Shown here: positions 23,588-36,847 of the stretch, piece after piece
Numbering within the stretch: position 1 is the first letter of the stretch
Layout: the number at the start of each line of letters is the position of its first letter
Origin: Harmothoe impar
Lineage: Eukaryota; Annelida; Polychaeta; Phyllodocida; Polynoidae
NCBI GenBank assembly: GCA_947462335.1
Contig: OX381720.1
Span: 46,222,654-46,286,653, forward strand
Direction of reading: 5' to 3'
Length of the DNA stretch: 64,000 nucleotides
Notes under the pieces: generated by a model
Told to the model about the DNA's origin: nothing
What the model saw: only the letters and a program-made list of their open reading frames with translations
Database searches by the model: none
Program-made: the position numbers and the translations under genes

Positions 23588-24009
23588 GGCCTGTGTCCAC
23601 TAGCATATATCAGGCCGTTTGTCGTCATACAAAACTTGAATTTGAATACAAATATGAAATATATGTTTTGTCTCCCTGTGGACACAGTTGGACGACAAAA
23701 TTCTCAAATACAAAAGTGGAATAGCAATTTGGGGGTGTCACAAGTGGACGACAAAAGTGAGAATTTAGAAATCTAACATGTTTGATTTTTAGTGCAGAAA
23801 TTGGGCAATGTGCTCTTTATTCTATTATAATAACTTGTCCATGTTTACCCTGGGCAGTCTGGGCAGCAATTTATAATGCCTAGTGGACACAGTATACCTG
23901 TAGTTAAAGCAAAATATATCTACAAAATATATGCCCAGATATGTACATATTGCTGGACGTCAAAACGGCTATATATTCCACTTTCCTTGTCGTATAGTGG
24001 ACACAGGCC
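23588..24009. mobile_element. TIR element with GGCCTGTGTCCACTA ends
   Basis: Left GGCCTGTGTCCACTAGCATA and right TATAGTGGACACAGGCC are inverted copies over the first 15-17 bp. Internal partial copies of GTGGACACAG occur near 23680 and 23882. The element is flanked by TA on both sides. At 422 bp it has no ORF and is a nonautonomous element. Confidence 0.75.
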
Positions 24010-24012
24010 TAA

Positions 24013-26380
24013 TGACAGCTGGATTGACGATGTCCTATAATTCGACGCTGGCTGAGTATATGTCAGATTGTCCATGTCTGAATTGAAGTTGATTGCATGT
24101 TGAGTCTAAGAAAAAAACAAGGAATACTCTCAGACCAGAAATGTCTATACATCTAACTGCTATACTGCATGTGTCTTATCAAATTGGGATTCTGGTATAA
24201 CTTATGAATGGACTTCACCCACTAATGGACTTGAACACCGATAGTATCGAGGGTTATCATCAAGTCTTGTCATCCTCATCTGATGTTGATTAAGATTTAC
24301 AAGAAGACCTTGTTCATTATGTATGAAGACCAATCATGGGCAACCGATAACAATCTTCTGGCTTTGACAGAAGTTTGTTTGACAAAGAACATGGAGTATG
24401 ATATAGTGCTTGTTAATCTGATTATGTGTCCCATTGAAAGATGAATACTGTTAGACCCAGCATTCAGACATTGTTGATAGTCTAATAATTACATGTACTC
24501 AGTCAAAGACGTCCTGCAAAGGCAGTAGATTCTATTTATGTTCTCTGATAATTCATCTTGTGAACCACGGCTCTCTGCATGGTTTTTGTCAGTTTAGTTG
24601 GACTTATAGACGCGTTAATATGAATAATATAACCATGATTTACTACACCTGTATAGATTATTAACGAGTGCAAAGTCCAATTGATGTGTTTGGAATTGAA
24701 TACAGGAACAAGATCAGTAACTTTGCATGTTTTCAAAATGTTTTGTGTTCCTTATAGAAAGAGAAGCTGGCATTGATGACACAGGCCTTCTGTCGGAAGA
24801 TCTGCAAAAAAGTCAGCCCCTGTAATGCCGACAGGACCCTAGCGAGTTACTCGCAAGTGCTGCATTCATGCATCATGATGAGCATTCCGTTGAAAAATTG
24901 CATTACACTTCAAAGCATGGTGCTGTCCTTAAAGGGTTTACTGCTACCGGTACTTAAGTCATTTCGTATTAAAGTTCCTGACAATATAGAAGAAACTAAG
25001 GGGATTGTGATAAAGGCTACTATTTAGACACCACCAGTCAGCACCTTAAAGCACATCAATTTTGAAATTGGATTTTTAAACCAAGGTTAATGTTGTTGCA
25101 CGCCTAAACCGCTTACGACTTGCAGCCACACCCTCACGACCACCTCAAAGTGAATCTCCCTCTGCCTGAGATCCTCTCTAGCTCCCTGCCCCACCATCAA
25201 GTTAAAGTTTTATTTAGTTCCTCTTTTCTCACTGCTGGCACACTACACACAGGAGAGGCCCCAGGGCGCTCTTTAGCCCGGCCTGTGGTCGAGCTTCCTG
25301 TGGGAAGAAGTAGACCTACTCAGTAAGATGAAGGAAGGAGGCAGGCAGAGCCAGTCCTTTTTCCTACTGAGCTGTTTCCATGGCCAAATGTGACACCAGT
25401 GATGGCGGCGGCGACCACCTCTAAGCGGACCACTGTCAGAGCTCGACCTCTAACCTTTCCTTTCACACTGCCCAGGACGGGGTGGGGATGGGGAAGTAGG
25501 GGGAAGGGGGCTGAGCAATGGCGTTGTTGGTTTATGGAGGTACAGTTGAGTGTAGAATGGAGTTAGTCCTTTGGCTCAATGTCTCTTCCTTTTTCTACCT
25601 CAATCGGATCTATACCTTTCTCTCAAGGGATCTTTCCCTGGTAGCGTTTTGTTGCCTTACTATCGATGAAGTTGACGTTGTTGAGCATAATTATAAGTTA
25701 TTTATTCGCCTATATCACAGATTGACGCTCATCAACTAATTGATGATTTATTGGGCTCAGCCTTTCATTGTTTGTAATATGACTATCATCTCAATTACTT
25801 TTGCCCCCGTGTCTCTGGCACATTCTGTCCTATATACTGAAACTTTAATCATGTCATTTTCGTCATATTTCTTTCATCCATAAATAAAGAAATGTTCACA
25901 GATAGATGGGTTAAGAAATTATCATTGCAGTCATTCATGCGACCCAAGGTCCTGAACAAGTCTACCCTGGATTATCAAGAATATAGTTTTATATAATTAC
26001 ATTAGTATATTTATAGACTATGATACGAGCGGGAATAACCACACTTCGATTTTATTTACTTCCATCGTTTCTTAACATGTGCTGGCGCTAATAAGCTTCA
26101 CCTTCTAACAAAGACTTGGGGGTTGGTAAAAACACGAGAGGTGTATGCTCTATATATAATCTGATATGAACAATCCCCTGAATTAAGGTCTCCTCAATTT
26201 GTATTCATCTTTTCCACTTCTTCGGATGGGTTTCTCCTTTGCTTCTTCTACAGTCGGCATGAACTAAATCTGACACGCTTGCCACGGCCACTAATGAAGC
26301 TAATAAAAAGGTCGGCAGTTGCTATAGAAGGGAGCATTCTAGGTTGATGTAAATGTCAGGTCTCTGAGCTGAACACAGAG
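24013..26380. other. Noncoding stretch with one dispersed-repeat copy
   Basis: At 24810-24960 there is a block (GAGTTACTCGCAAGTGCTGC..CATGATGAGCAT..CCTTAAAGGGTTTA) that recurs near 46560-46660 and partly near 45050-45160. Otherwise nothing is recognised. A short pyrimidine- and G-rich patch lies at 25380-25510. Confidence 0.45.
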
Positions 26381-26384
26381 GAGG

Positions 26385-27020
26385 TCGCCTCATGGTCACT
26401 GCGGTCGGTTCGTTTCCGCGCCTCGCTCAGTGTGACACGACTTTCGCACGCTTCCGCCACATAAACCAGGATATTCAAACTGACAGTCCATGGAATAGGT
26501 CTAACGCAAGCACCGTCCGAATCCCTCCCCACACCCCCACTAGGTCCAAGCCCATGCCTAACTGTACCTTGCCCAAAGCAATCAGCCGATTTTTGTATAG
26601 CGGAAAAGTAGATATATATTGCAGTGACTGATACATAGGTTCCCCTCTTGTTTTCTTTATAGCTGCCCTCTCAGTGTCGCTTTCTATCCACCTTCCCAAC
26701 CTTAAAAACCACTAGTTCATCTTCCACGCCCATCCTATTGGACACGTCTGTACATTCACCTTGCCTCCCCTCCCTGTCTCTTTCCATTTCTGCCTCCCCT
26801 CTCTCTTTCCGTTGTCTGCACCACAAACTAGTTCACACCTTATTCAGGGTAAAGGACGACAACGACAAACCGAACAACGCTGGTCCAGAACGAGCTTCGT
26901 CACCATTCAGAAAAAGTAATGGACGACGTCACGCTTGCCCAAGCCAGGCTTTCAGCAGCACTGCCTCGCTCTGGCAGCAAGCTTTGGTTCGGAAACACGA
27001 CGCGACGTGGCGCTGCGAGC
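26385..27020. promoter_or_regulatory. CpG-rich patch, possible unmethylated regulatory region
   Basis: CpG is frequent at 26395-26460 (GCGGTCGG, CCGCGCCTCGC) and 26860-27020 (ACGACGTCACGC, CGACGCGACGTGGCGCTGCG), unlike the sequence around it. A 136-codon open frame spans part of it but shows no recognisable protein. The regulatory role is inference from composition. Confidence 0.3.
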
Positions 27021-27792
27021 GGCAACTGGAGGATGGGATGGGGTCAGAGACAGGGTCAAGGCAGGATAACTTCCTCCATAGCATGAGGTGTCGAACAGTG
27101 ACAGTTGAGAGGGTTTTGGAGGTCAAGGTAGTGCAGGGTGGTAATTGACAATTTGTTAATCAAAAGGAAAGCAATATGTGTTGGCATGAGTGGTAGAATA
27201 GATGTGTAGTGGTGTCAGCTCGAGTGTGGTTGGGTCAGTGAAGTGAGGGATCGAGACTCACAGGTTAATGAAAGACTGTCTGCCATGTACTGCTAGAGCG
27301 CCAGGTCTAAAGGGACCTAATCTATATAGAATTTGTCTGCACAAACCGCCCAATTAGAGTTCTTTGGATGGTGGCCTTCAAGATGTCTCCAATTGATGCC
27401 TATTTATACACTATCACAGGCAAAAAGAGCCCCTGATAAGTACCAAACGCACCTGTATGTTCCTATACGCAAAAGCCCAGGTTACCTATTCAAGCAATTT
27501 CACTATTGCAGCGATCTCCATGCGATCAGTATTGAAGGGCCATTCCATGTAATATCTAGAAAACCCTATAATGTGCATGAACCCCACATAGATGGACTGC
27601 ATCTTCATATAGCATGTATACATACTCTTCTCAGAACATCTAAAACAGTTTAAGTAAAGGGTTCAACACCATAAGGTTGTGTTTGATTCTCTCATTGTAA
27701 GACCTAATGGTAGTGGTATATGAAATGCATGTTCGGCTCTGGCCACAGCATAGTTTTTGGTCGAGGTCATTAGTAATGAATCGTCACATATC

Positions 27793-28272
27793 CTGGGGGG
27801 CCACTCCCACATTTATGGATACCATGTGCGTACATGACCCTGAATTTGGACCCCTTTGGGCGGGATAAAAATCCACCAAAATACCCCCCTTTTGGCGGGA
27901 TGACCCCCTAAAATGTAAAGAAGACCTCTTATATTTGGACACCACCCTAAATTGGCCAAAACTGGATCCCTTTTTTCTAGGATATCATAAATTTACCAAA
28001 ATTAGAATTGGACACCTTTTACCGAGATACCACCGTAAATTTGGACCAATTTCTCACAAAATATACCCCTTTTTACAGGAACTTTTGGTCATTTTGGTTG
28101 GATATTTTTGGCCTAAAAACATACCCCTTTTACCCCCCCAAAAGGACCCAAAATGTACCCCTATTGACCGGTCCGGCCGGACCTGCCAATGGGGCCCAAA
28201 AAGTACCCCTTTCCCGCTATTTTGTGTATGCACATGGTTACTATAGAAGCTATATAAAGTGGCCCCCCTGGG
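27793..28272. mobile_element. hAT-like nonautonomous element with 8 bp target-site duplication
   Basis: The left end CTGGGGGGCCACT and the inverted right end CAGGGGGGCCACT face each other, and both sides are flanked by the same 8 bases, CACATATC (27785-27792 and 28273-28280). An 8 bp duplication with CAGGG-type ends is characteristic of the hAT superfamily. The interior is a run of degenerate repeats of TTGGACCCCTTTT and ACCAAAAT(A)CCCC motifs, shared with the 41557 element. No transposase is encoded. Confidence 0.75.
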
Positions 28273-28280
28273 CACATATC

Positions 28281-31050
28281 TCTTTAAATAGAATGCTGTT
28301 CAACATGTATCAAGGTGTACACTGCAAACAGTTGGTTACCATCTCTATAGGTGTACAGTTGAATCTAATGTAGGTGTACAGTTTAATGCAGATAACGAGT
28401 AGAATCTACTGCTGTATAACTATAGTAGATTCTTTTGCGTACCTACACTCTAGATAAATTAGATGCCTTTTTATACCTTTTTTTTCATTAGGCATTGAAA
28501 GTTCTTGAGAATTGACTTGTGTACTTGTAAACTGCGACATAGACTCTCTCACCATATTCATCACCAAAGTATGCATGGTTAGCACATTTCATCAGCGTGA
28601 CCGTGTCACATCTCTTCATTATCAACTTGGATACTAACTTGACATTATTTTATATGACAATTAAGCACCATAACCTAAGAAGTAACTTCTAAAAAAGTTT
28701 ATCTTTTTGACACTGAAGGTGCGTCAGCTTTACAATTACCAACATACCATTTAACACGTGACGAAGGGGGCAAATGGCTGCGTTGATGAAGTCATTTAGG
28801 ACAAGTGTATTGCCTTTGTAACTAACCTTTGAATAATTGAATTTCTTCCTTGTTATAGAAAACCGCATTGATTAGTGTCTCGTTTTTTTCTGAAAACAAA
28901 ATGGAGCAATTACCGAGTAGGTATTTTTTTTCTAAGGAGAGAAGATCAATCTAACAAAACTTCACATCAACATTGTTTTGTAAACTATTTTCTTCAAGAT
29001 CTCTTGCAAGGTGATGAATACCACGAAATTCAAACCTAAGTTTAGATGATCCTAACTCAGAGGGACCAACTGCCTAGACATCCCTATCTCGCATGAACTT
29101 TAAGCAGTTTCACGTCTCCTTCGATCGCCTGAGAATCATTGTGGGATTTCAGCCGCCTTTCTTAACTGCTGTCAGGGAAAGCTACAACGGGACAATACCT
29201 AGAGCAGGACTGACACTTTATTCCCTGTCAGACCTGTCATTAGGCACTGGGCTTCTCTTCCTGCACTTTTTCTATGAGGTGTCAAAGAGTTTGCAGGCAG
29301 TGTCAGGCCACTACACACAGTGATAGACAGGACTGACAGCCACAGCTTTACTTGTCAGAGACTTGGCAACTGAATTGTAAAAAGAGGGTTGTTCACAGTT
29401 CAGGTAAAACATGTGAATTGGAATGAAGTAAATCCCCGAGATAAACAAAGCCCGATAATACATGGATGATTGGTTTCTTTTTTCTTTTACCATAGTTCTA
29501 TCCGATTCCTCCATACCTTACAAAAGGCATTTGTCATTCTTATATCTGTACCTTCTCAACTTCCTTTTCCTCTATACCATGTTTCCTCCCCCTCTATGGT
29601 CTATATCTCCATCCGACCTTATATCCCACTTTCCTTCCCTTCTCATGCGCACCCTCCCCTACGTCTCAGAGGCCCCTTCTTGCTGCCTGAAGCCATAATT
29701 GACTGTGGAGGGCTGTGGTCGGCTTAGAGCTGAGTGGCGGGAGTTATTGGCCAATTCAAAGACTGCATTGACAGTGACGGCCGTCAGCCTCGGCCACCAA
29801 CCGCCATATTTCAGCCTCTGGGTGGCAATGGGGTGCCAAGTGTCTTATCTGTGCTGTTGGCTAATGCATTTTTGTATTTCCAATCAATTCTAACCAAAAT
29901 GTCAATACTGTCTACTTTATCTTTGCCGTAACCCCCAGTATCTGTCTACATTGTATGATATATGTCAAGTATTCCATGTTAGTGACCAAATAAAGGTTAA
30001 GGACAAAGGATTCACCGCTTCCGAAGGTATCACTGAGACCTAAACATGCGCCTGACTTCAGAGGAAAAGCTAGTCAAGAGAATCATACAAATATTTGAGG
30101 ATATTCCAAGTCACAAGTAGATAGAGAGTAATCTTGCTGCCGTGAATTGATCAGGCAATTCGAGACTCATTCTAGGGACTTTCAGGATTTTCAAAAATAA
30201 AACTGGATGGGGTCAGTCTTTTAGTTTGAGTAGCAAACACTGTTTGAAACAGTTACTCGGGGGTTGGGGACGTAAAAATGGTCTAAAATATCAAATTGTT
30301 AGCTGAAGATCACCTTACTCATGGCTGCATGATAGAGTAGTGACTAGATAAAAGCAGCCTCGACTTTAATTATTACAAATTTTTCTATTGGAAAAAACAG
30401 CATTTGCAAAACAGGATGATCTGCGCATGCCCAGATGTAGTATCCTTTCTGTATGACTGCTGGCGCAAGTAAGCTCACCATTCACTTGCGCCCCCATAGC
30501 CGTGCCCTTCAGTCCAACCCCACCCAACCTTGGTCTCCCCATGACGACCGGGTGACGGTCTCAGCCCACCCTTTCAGCCTCCTCCAGGTTATTCTTATCG
30601 GCGGTGAGCAGACGCCCGCCCTCCCGCCGACTAATGGTCTAATTCATCACGACCACGGATCTGAATGCCCAACTAAGGCATGTTTTACACCCCACCCCCG
30701 GCTGGGGCTGGATTAGGGCACCCATGCAATGACAGAGAAAGGGCTGGGAGGGCAGTTCTGTGGGAGGTGGGTTGGGGGGAGGGAACAGAGGCCAGTTCTA
30801 GTGTGTGACTATGAGAGGGGTAGGGTTGAGCCTGGTGCCAGTAAAAGGTCAGGGTTATGGTTATGGCTTAGGTGTTGCTAGTAGTGATGAGGTTGGTGAG
30901 AGGTTGTGGAAGTAGCTGGTGTGGAAGAAACTTTTGGTGATGGTAGCTGCCTGTAATGGCGGGGTTATCTTGAATGCTGCTGGCTGCGGGGGCGATTCTG
31001 TCATCTAACAGAAAAGTTTAGGAACTTTAAGCACAGTGAATAATGTATGA
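28281..31050. other. Noncoding stretch with pyrimidine-rich and G-rich patches
   Basis: C/T-rich sequence at 29470-29690 and a G/T-rich stretch at 30740-30990. No exon or TIR element was supported. Confidence 0.4.
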
Positions 31051-31056
31051 AGATTA

Positions 31057-31346
31057 GGCCAAATAAAAAAAATCAAGGGAAACGTTAAATCTTTTTTCTC
31101 TAGATTTTAGTAAATGTTTGCTTGGGAAGAATAAGTTGGCACTGACTTCATCTGACTTCAGGGAATTGCCTTTTAACAGAAATGTCCAACATGTTTGTGA
31201 TATTCCTAAACTTTTACTGTAGGGATCAGTGAGCCATCCTGATGAGCAGAGAGTCGATGTTGTGAGTAGCCACATATTTCTGGTACTTTAACATAAAAAA
31301 AAAAAAGAGTCCGACCATATTGTCTGAAACATACATTTTTTCGGCC
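31057..31346. mobile_element. GGCC-end TIR element, divergent full-length copy
   Basis: It starts GGCCAAATAAAAAAAATC and ends TCCGACC..TGTCTGAAACATAC with a T-run and GGCC. The left flank is TTA and the right flank TAG. The interior is diverged from the other copies. Confidence 0.6.
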
Positions 31347-31494
31347 TAGCACAACTTTTTTTTCTATGCTATATGATATCGATATCACAGACACAGACAC
31401 AAATGAGTTATGCAGTCAGCCTTCCGTGTAGTTTGTTCAGTGACCGTTTGTGGCCTTCATTATCCCCCATTGTCCAGATAGTTTCTGGAACTTA

Positions 31495-31550
31495 GGCCAA
31501 AATGAAAAAAAAATGTTTCGGGAAATCCGACCCTACTGCAGAACGGAACT
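31495..31550. mobile_element. GGCC-end TIR element fragment
   Basis: GGCCAAAATGAAAAAAAAAT, GTTTCGGG and ATCCGACCCTA match the family. The rest is missing. Confidence 0.5.
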
Positions 31551-33158
31551 GGCCCTAGCATTTATTCCCAATTTTGGTGTTTTTATTTTTCTCAAGAGAA
31601 AGTTTTGGTTTTGAGTTTAAAAGGTAAAAAGGACACTTAAAGAGACAACCTACCCGAAAATCTTGACTGAAACACTTTTTGAATGGTCACAGGCATCTGC
31701 CTCTACCCTGAACATTCCAGAAGATCTGTACTGTGGCCAAACCTCCACTGTGTTTGGCCTAAATGCTAGGGTTGTGCCAAAGGTGAACCTATGGCTTAAT
31801 ACACCATGAACTCCTTTTGCAAACGGCCCTTTAAGCTACCCAGTCTCCTAAACTAACCTCTACCTCTACCCTGATCTCGTGCCTAAGGTCATACAACCAT
31901 ATCCGTCTGTACCCTAGACTTCAAGCCCTTTATCTGCCAACCCCCACCGCCTCACTAACCTTCAGTAAATTCTCATGGGAAAGCCTACCCCTCTTATCGT
32001 ATGCCCTGCCCTACAATCCAGAATCCCTCTGCAAGCGCTTTTCCCTCTATGGACAGAGGAAGATCTCTGGAATCGATTTAACTACGTCTCAAATCGATTT
32101 GTGCAATTTGGTTGCGTCTTATCAACCTGTAATGATTGCGACATTCCCTTTTAGACCAGACGGTGCCATATTATGGCTTTTAGCCCTATACACTGCCTCC
32201 CCCCATTCGTCCATTGGGCCCCTCTTCTCGGGCTTAAGTAATAAAGTTTGAGGATGATATCGGTTGATGTATATAGGAAAGGTAGAAAAATTTGCGTTTG
32301 AAAGGAAAGTTTAATTCTGAGTGGGTTTACGCTTTCAATCCACAAAAATGCATGTTTCAGCAAAAACATTTTCGGGACATGGTATACTTGTTAACATGGA
32401 GAAAAAAATGACACAATTCCAGTTAATGACAATATAAACATTATATTGAAGAAACTGACCACAATGTATCTGGTCGCCAACTGGCTTTAATAAATGTGAA
32501 AGGACCATGGTCAAATATCCTGTCACCAGACTGACCTATGCCTATGAGACTGTAACCATGGTGACGTTCACCTTGGGATGACCGTCCAGTGTGATTTGAG
32601 GCTCCCCATGGGGTACCAACCTTATCGAAATGGGAACCAGCAGTAGAATCTCCGATGTAGATTGTAAGATAAATTCTGTATGCCCCAAATTGTAACAGTG
32701 TTGTCCGACTACTCTGACTCAAAGCCAGGGATATTATAATTTGGTGAAGTTGATATATTAGTACCAAGAGGGACCCTCATACTATGGTGCTAACTATTCT
32801 TGTATTTACCATGTCCACTGGCAGAAAAGTAGTCTGCCCTAATAATTATTGGCAAACATATCCAGGTCTTCTATTCCTCAATCCACATTGAAAATCTACC
32901 TGGGTGCTACTTATAATTGATTTTCTGTGCTTAATATGATTAGAAATGCTGTGGTGTCATTACAGTCTGCCATGCGATCTTTACGAGAGTATGATAGCCC
33001 ATGACCTTGGGTGGTGCGTTATACTTTATGACGAGAGCTATAGGTTATGAATGAGAGCCCGCCCGTCTAATGATATATTATTCAGATATATTTTGCAGCA
33101 GCCGTCAGAGTGAAGTGGCCCTGATATCAATCACCAAGCACCTCACATTGCTGCCTTT
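31551..33158. other. Noncoding stretch, nothing recognised
   Basis: No supported exon, tandem repeat or TIR element. Short open frames on the minus strand at 32150-32770 have no known motif. Confidence 0.4.
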
Positions 33159-33179
33159 GGGGGGGGGGGGGGGGGGGGG
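33159..33179 (+). repeat. G-run of 21
   Basis: An uninterrupted run of 21 G on the plus strand, the longest of several in the window. It could form a G-quadruplex and its length is prone to sequencing error. Confidence 0.9.
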
Positions 33180-34373
33180 TATTTGGGCTGCTTTACCTGC
33201 TTTATGCACTTCGGTTTATTTGTGAATGATTTCTAGTAGTTCTGTATATACGGGAGTGAGTTTCATGGGACGTAAAATTGCTTACTTAAAGGGCAAATCA
33301 GTCAGATCGGATGAATGTTCACAATGTTAAACTTATAGACGAATCTCGTCCGATCCAACAGATTCACGTCAGTGGATTCACCCCTTGAGTGATACTTGAA
33401 TACACTTTATCTGTCAATATAATGTTACCATATATTCTACATAAAACAATATTGGACAAAGGTAGTCACTAGAGCTGGTCCAGGGGATGTGAATTGGGCT
33501 ACAGGCCCAATGCTTTATCCATAACTACCTTGTGTAGGCCAGTTTTGCCCATGGGATCAAAAAGAAATGATTAGGGGAATTTGTCTATTTGTCTATAGGA
33601 GGTAAGATTAAGTGAAATCCTTATTTTGACAGGAATTCTTTAGACTGTTTTAAATCGTATAAAACAGATTATTAAAATGATTCACATTGTCAGTATATCC
33701 AACTCGCACCAAGCTCAAGTGTCCATGAGCTGCTTAAGCCCTACAATCTGAGTCACTCAAACCGACAAGGAATTTCTGTAAATGCCTCCTGTCTGTGCGG
33801 GGTTGTCAGTTTGATATGAATAATGTAGATTGGGTATGTAGCTTTTGTTATTGCTCTGTCAGATAGAAATCCACACTAAGATCTGATATTGCTCGCCGCG
33901 GTGCATACTCAAATCTGAAACTAGAATAATGGCACATCATCACTGTGGTCAGTTGACAGCATCATTACCTTTCATGCTTACTTTGTTACACATGTAGAAT
34001 CGAACAATTACATTTAGAAACAATACAGTACCAATTATATGAACAATGAGTGAGGCATTTAAATTATTGATTCCACATGTGGACCTACAACATAATTGAC
34101 AATAGGCCTACACACAGGGATGAAATTTCAAGTTTTTTCTATTTTGCGAAGACCTGTACTTAATTATAGAGAAACCTTAAAAAGGGGCCTATATTTAAAA
34201 AGTTTTTTAGATTGGTCCCTCTCATCCCTGTACACAGAAAGGGAAATATCTACCCGTCTGGGATATTATGTGTCCTAGTTCAGAAAATGCGCAATTACAC
34301 TTGTTTACCCTATGTTTCAGAAAGTGAAAATACGCTCAGCTGCTTCAGTCAGACAATCTGAGTGAGCTTATAT

Positions 34374-34625
34374 GGCCAAAAAAAGAGAGGTTAGTTTCAG
34401 GTCACCCGACCGACCCTATCAAAATAGGGCCGACCCTACGTTTTTTTATGCAATTTTAAAAATAATTCTGTATTTTTACCCATTTTTGGTCAATTTTAAG
34501 GTCCTCGGAGAGACTGGCTAGTACTTTCATGTTAGAAAAAAAAAGTAAAAAAGAAAAAAAAATCCGACTTACCGACCCTACATTTTCTGCCCATGTTACC
34601 TGAAACAAACCTTCTTTTTTTTGCC
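34374..34625. mobile_element. GGCC-end TIR element
   Basis: It contains CAGGTCACCCGACCGACCCT near the left, the TTTTTTTATGCAATTTT and GGTCAATTTTA core, and ends CCCATGTTACCTGAAACAAA then CCTTC, a T-run and GCC. Termini are inverted over about 30 bp. Confidence 0.75.
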
Positions 34626-36493
34626 ATATCCTCCTGTCCACCAGAAAAAAATATGGCCGATTCTCGGATCAGCGGTTATCAGAAGGCATAGGCTAGTCTC
34701 TCTGCCATCCGACAATGTCAATTGTTAATGGTTTAACTTTGCCAGATAGAATAAATCCTGTTATTCTTTCAGAATCTTTTGATTTATTTGTTTTAGACTT
34801 CTAGCTCTTTCTTAAAGCAATATTTGCCCTCGGACAAAGACAGGTCAACATGGAAGGCTGTTATCATTACAATTGAGGTCAAAAAATTGCTCACAGCCTT
34901 CGTGATCACAACTCTTACATGTAACTGAAAATCCATACAGGATGATTATAGTGAGATGACTATAAATCTTATCAAAACGTAACAGAGGCTTTATTGAGAT
35001 TTACTGCGCAATATGTTCTTATTATACTAGCCCATCAAGAGAGCAACCCAAATGATTGTAGATGGCACTCATAATCAGTATTGAACGCTCTTTGGATTGC
35101 CTGTGTTTTACCCTGATCACTTAGACCTCTATAGAGTGTCCCTTTTGATGTATTCGATGGCCTTACACGGTGCTGGTATGTTAATCATACATGTGAATGC
35201 TTTTAAGGCATGAGATGCAATTGGATCATGGGAACTAGATAGGGGACGTTGGTTGTGTTTCAACTTGCCATAGTCCTATACAATGGTGGTTAATATAAGG
35301 TAACGTACTCTTATGATATAGCAATGGTACCATTTATTTTAGGGACAGTCCCATCAATATCTATCTTTTCTTTATTATACAGTGGGTATGGAAGTTCCGA
35401 ACTATAGGGGATGGTATCATTTTAAACACTTGGCCGCCGTATATAAAGGGCGGAGTACCTCTCATGCCTACACTCCGACTGTTGGCATCTGGTAACCAAG
35501 TTGTATGCCTTTGATGGCTGGTTCTAACCCTACCACTCATGATGTGATGCTGGTTACCTTGTATATCATTTCATCTCCGTTATATCACCCTTAGCTATGT
35601 GGTGCTTTCCGAAATTGCCTGAGAAAAATTGAGCTTTGTGAAAAATAACAAAATAATCGATACAGTATTTTTAGGTATCAGGACGCAAAGTTCTTCATTT
35701 CAGAATAGTAACCTAAAAGACGTCAACCTCTTAAATGGCGCAGGCCTACTGCACAGCTATTGTTTTTCACATGCACGTTGATGCCTTTACCAGGGCCAAG
35801 CTTTTACCAGGCCCTCACCACTTTCTGACTCTGGATCTGATATACTTTGTTGTAGCTAGTGTAGCGGTAACCATGCAGGGATGAGCTGGGCTATATAATT
35901 AGCGCATATAATTATGAAGGCATGACCCTGAGCATAAGTATTTATGAACGCATTGTGTAGCGTTATAGCAGCCAGGAACACATAGAGAGGAAAGCTTCGT
36001 GGTAGTACGTCTTATATAAAGAGGTTGAAGGAAACCATTTTAAAAATTAGCAAACTACTCGATTAAAACACCTACGCAGTAACTAATTCTACAACCATCT
36101 TACAAAAAAAACATAAAAAACTGACACCGTTAAGTGCAGCCATATAAAACCTATTGGTAATGGACATTGTCCTGTCCAATATATAGTTGTCAGCCAGTTA
36201 AGGTGTATACACCTGGTTTTGGAAGTGACAGGTTGCCACTAATAATAGCAGACATTTCATGGTACTATTTACAACAGGACATCTATTGGAACTCTCCTGC
36301 AGATACCGCAGCTTGTACGAGAGTCAGAACTCCAGTCCGGCTTGTAGAGATTCTCCAAAGTCTAGGTGCGGCTTATGCGGGAACACTATGCGAGGGTTTT
36401 TGCTAGTATGGTACTGTACTAGAGTAGCAATTCTAAAAAGATAAGTATAACATAAACATGTTTATAATTTGTAAGATTAGAAGAACTAGATAT

Positions 36494-36847
36494 GCACTGA
36501 AAATCCATAGGTTGAAAGGGTTAGTCAGTACAGACTAACCTAGGTTGGTCATATGAGTGTCAGTCACAATGGCAAAGTTGTCAAAAATGACAGAGGGGTC
36601 AGTCAGTAGTGGCTAACCTAGGTTCATCATTGGTGTGTTGTATTTGTATCCCACTAGTTGGTGCCACCTGTGATGACCACTCAGTGGCTCCCCCTGGAAA
36701 TAAAAAGACTAAGGTGGGTTGGTCAGTAGTGACCAACCTGACAATAATAACTAATCTAGGTTGGTCGTATAGGGAGCCAAAAAATGACTAACTAGGTTAG
36801 GCACTAGTGACATACTTGGTCGTATAGGGAGCCCAGGAATATCAGTG
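36494..36847. mobile_element. TIR element with CACTGAAAATCC ends and internal AACCTAGGTTGGTC repeats
   Basis: Left CACTGAAAATCC.TAGG is matched inverted by the right end CC..GGAATATCAGTG. The interior repeats palindromic motifs: CTAACCTAGGTTGGTCA, CTAACCTAGGTTCATC, TTGGTCAGTAGTGACCAA, and CTTGGTCGTATAGGGAGCC. The architecture is shared with the 38694 element. It has no ORF. Confidence 0.65.

Noticed and set aside
26738..27148. 136-codon open frame on the plus strand
   Set aside because: Low-complexity start, no recognisable motif or splice context, and it lies in a CpG-rich patch where stops are rarer.
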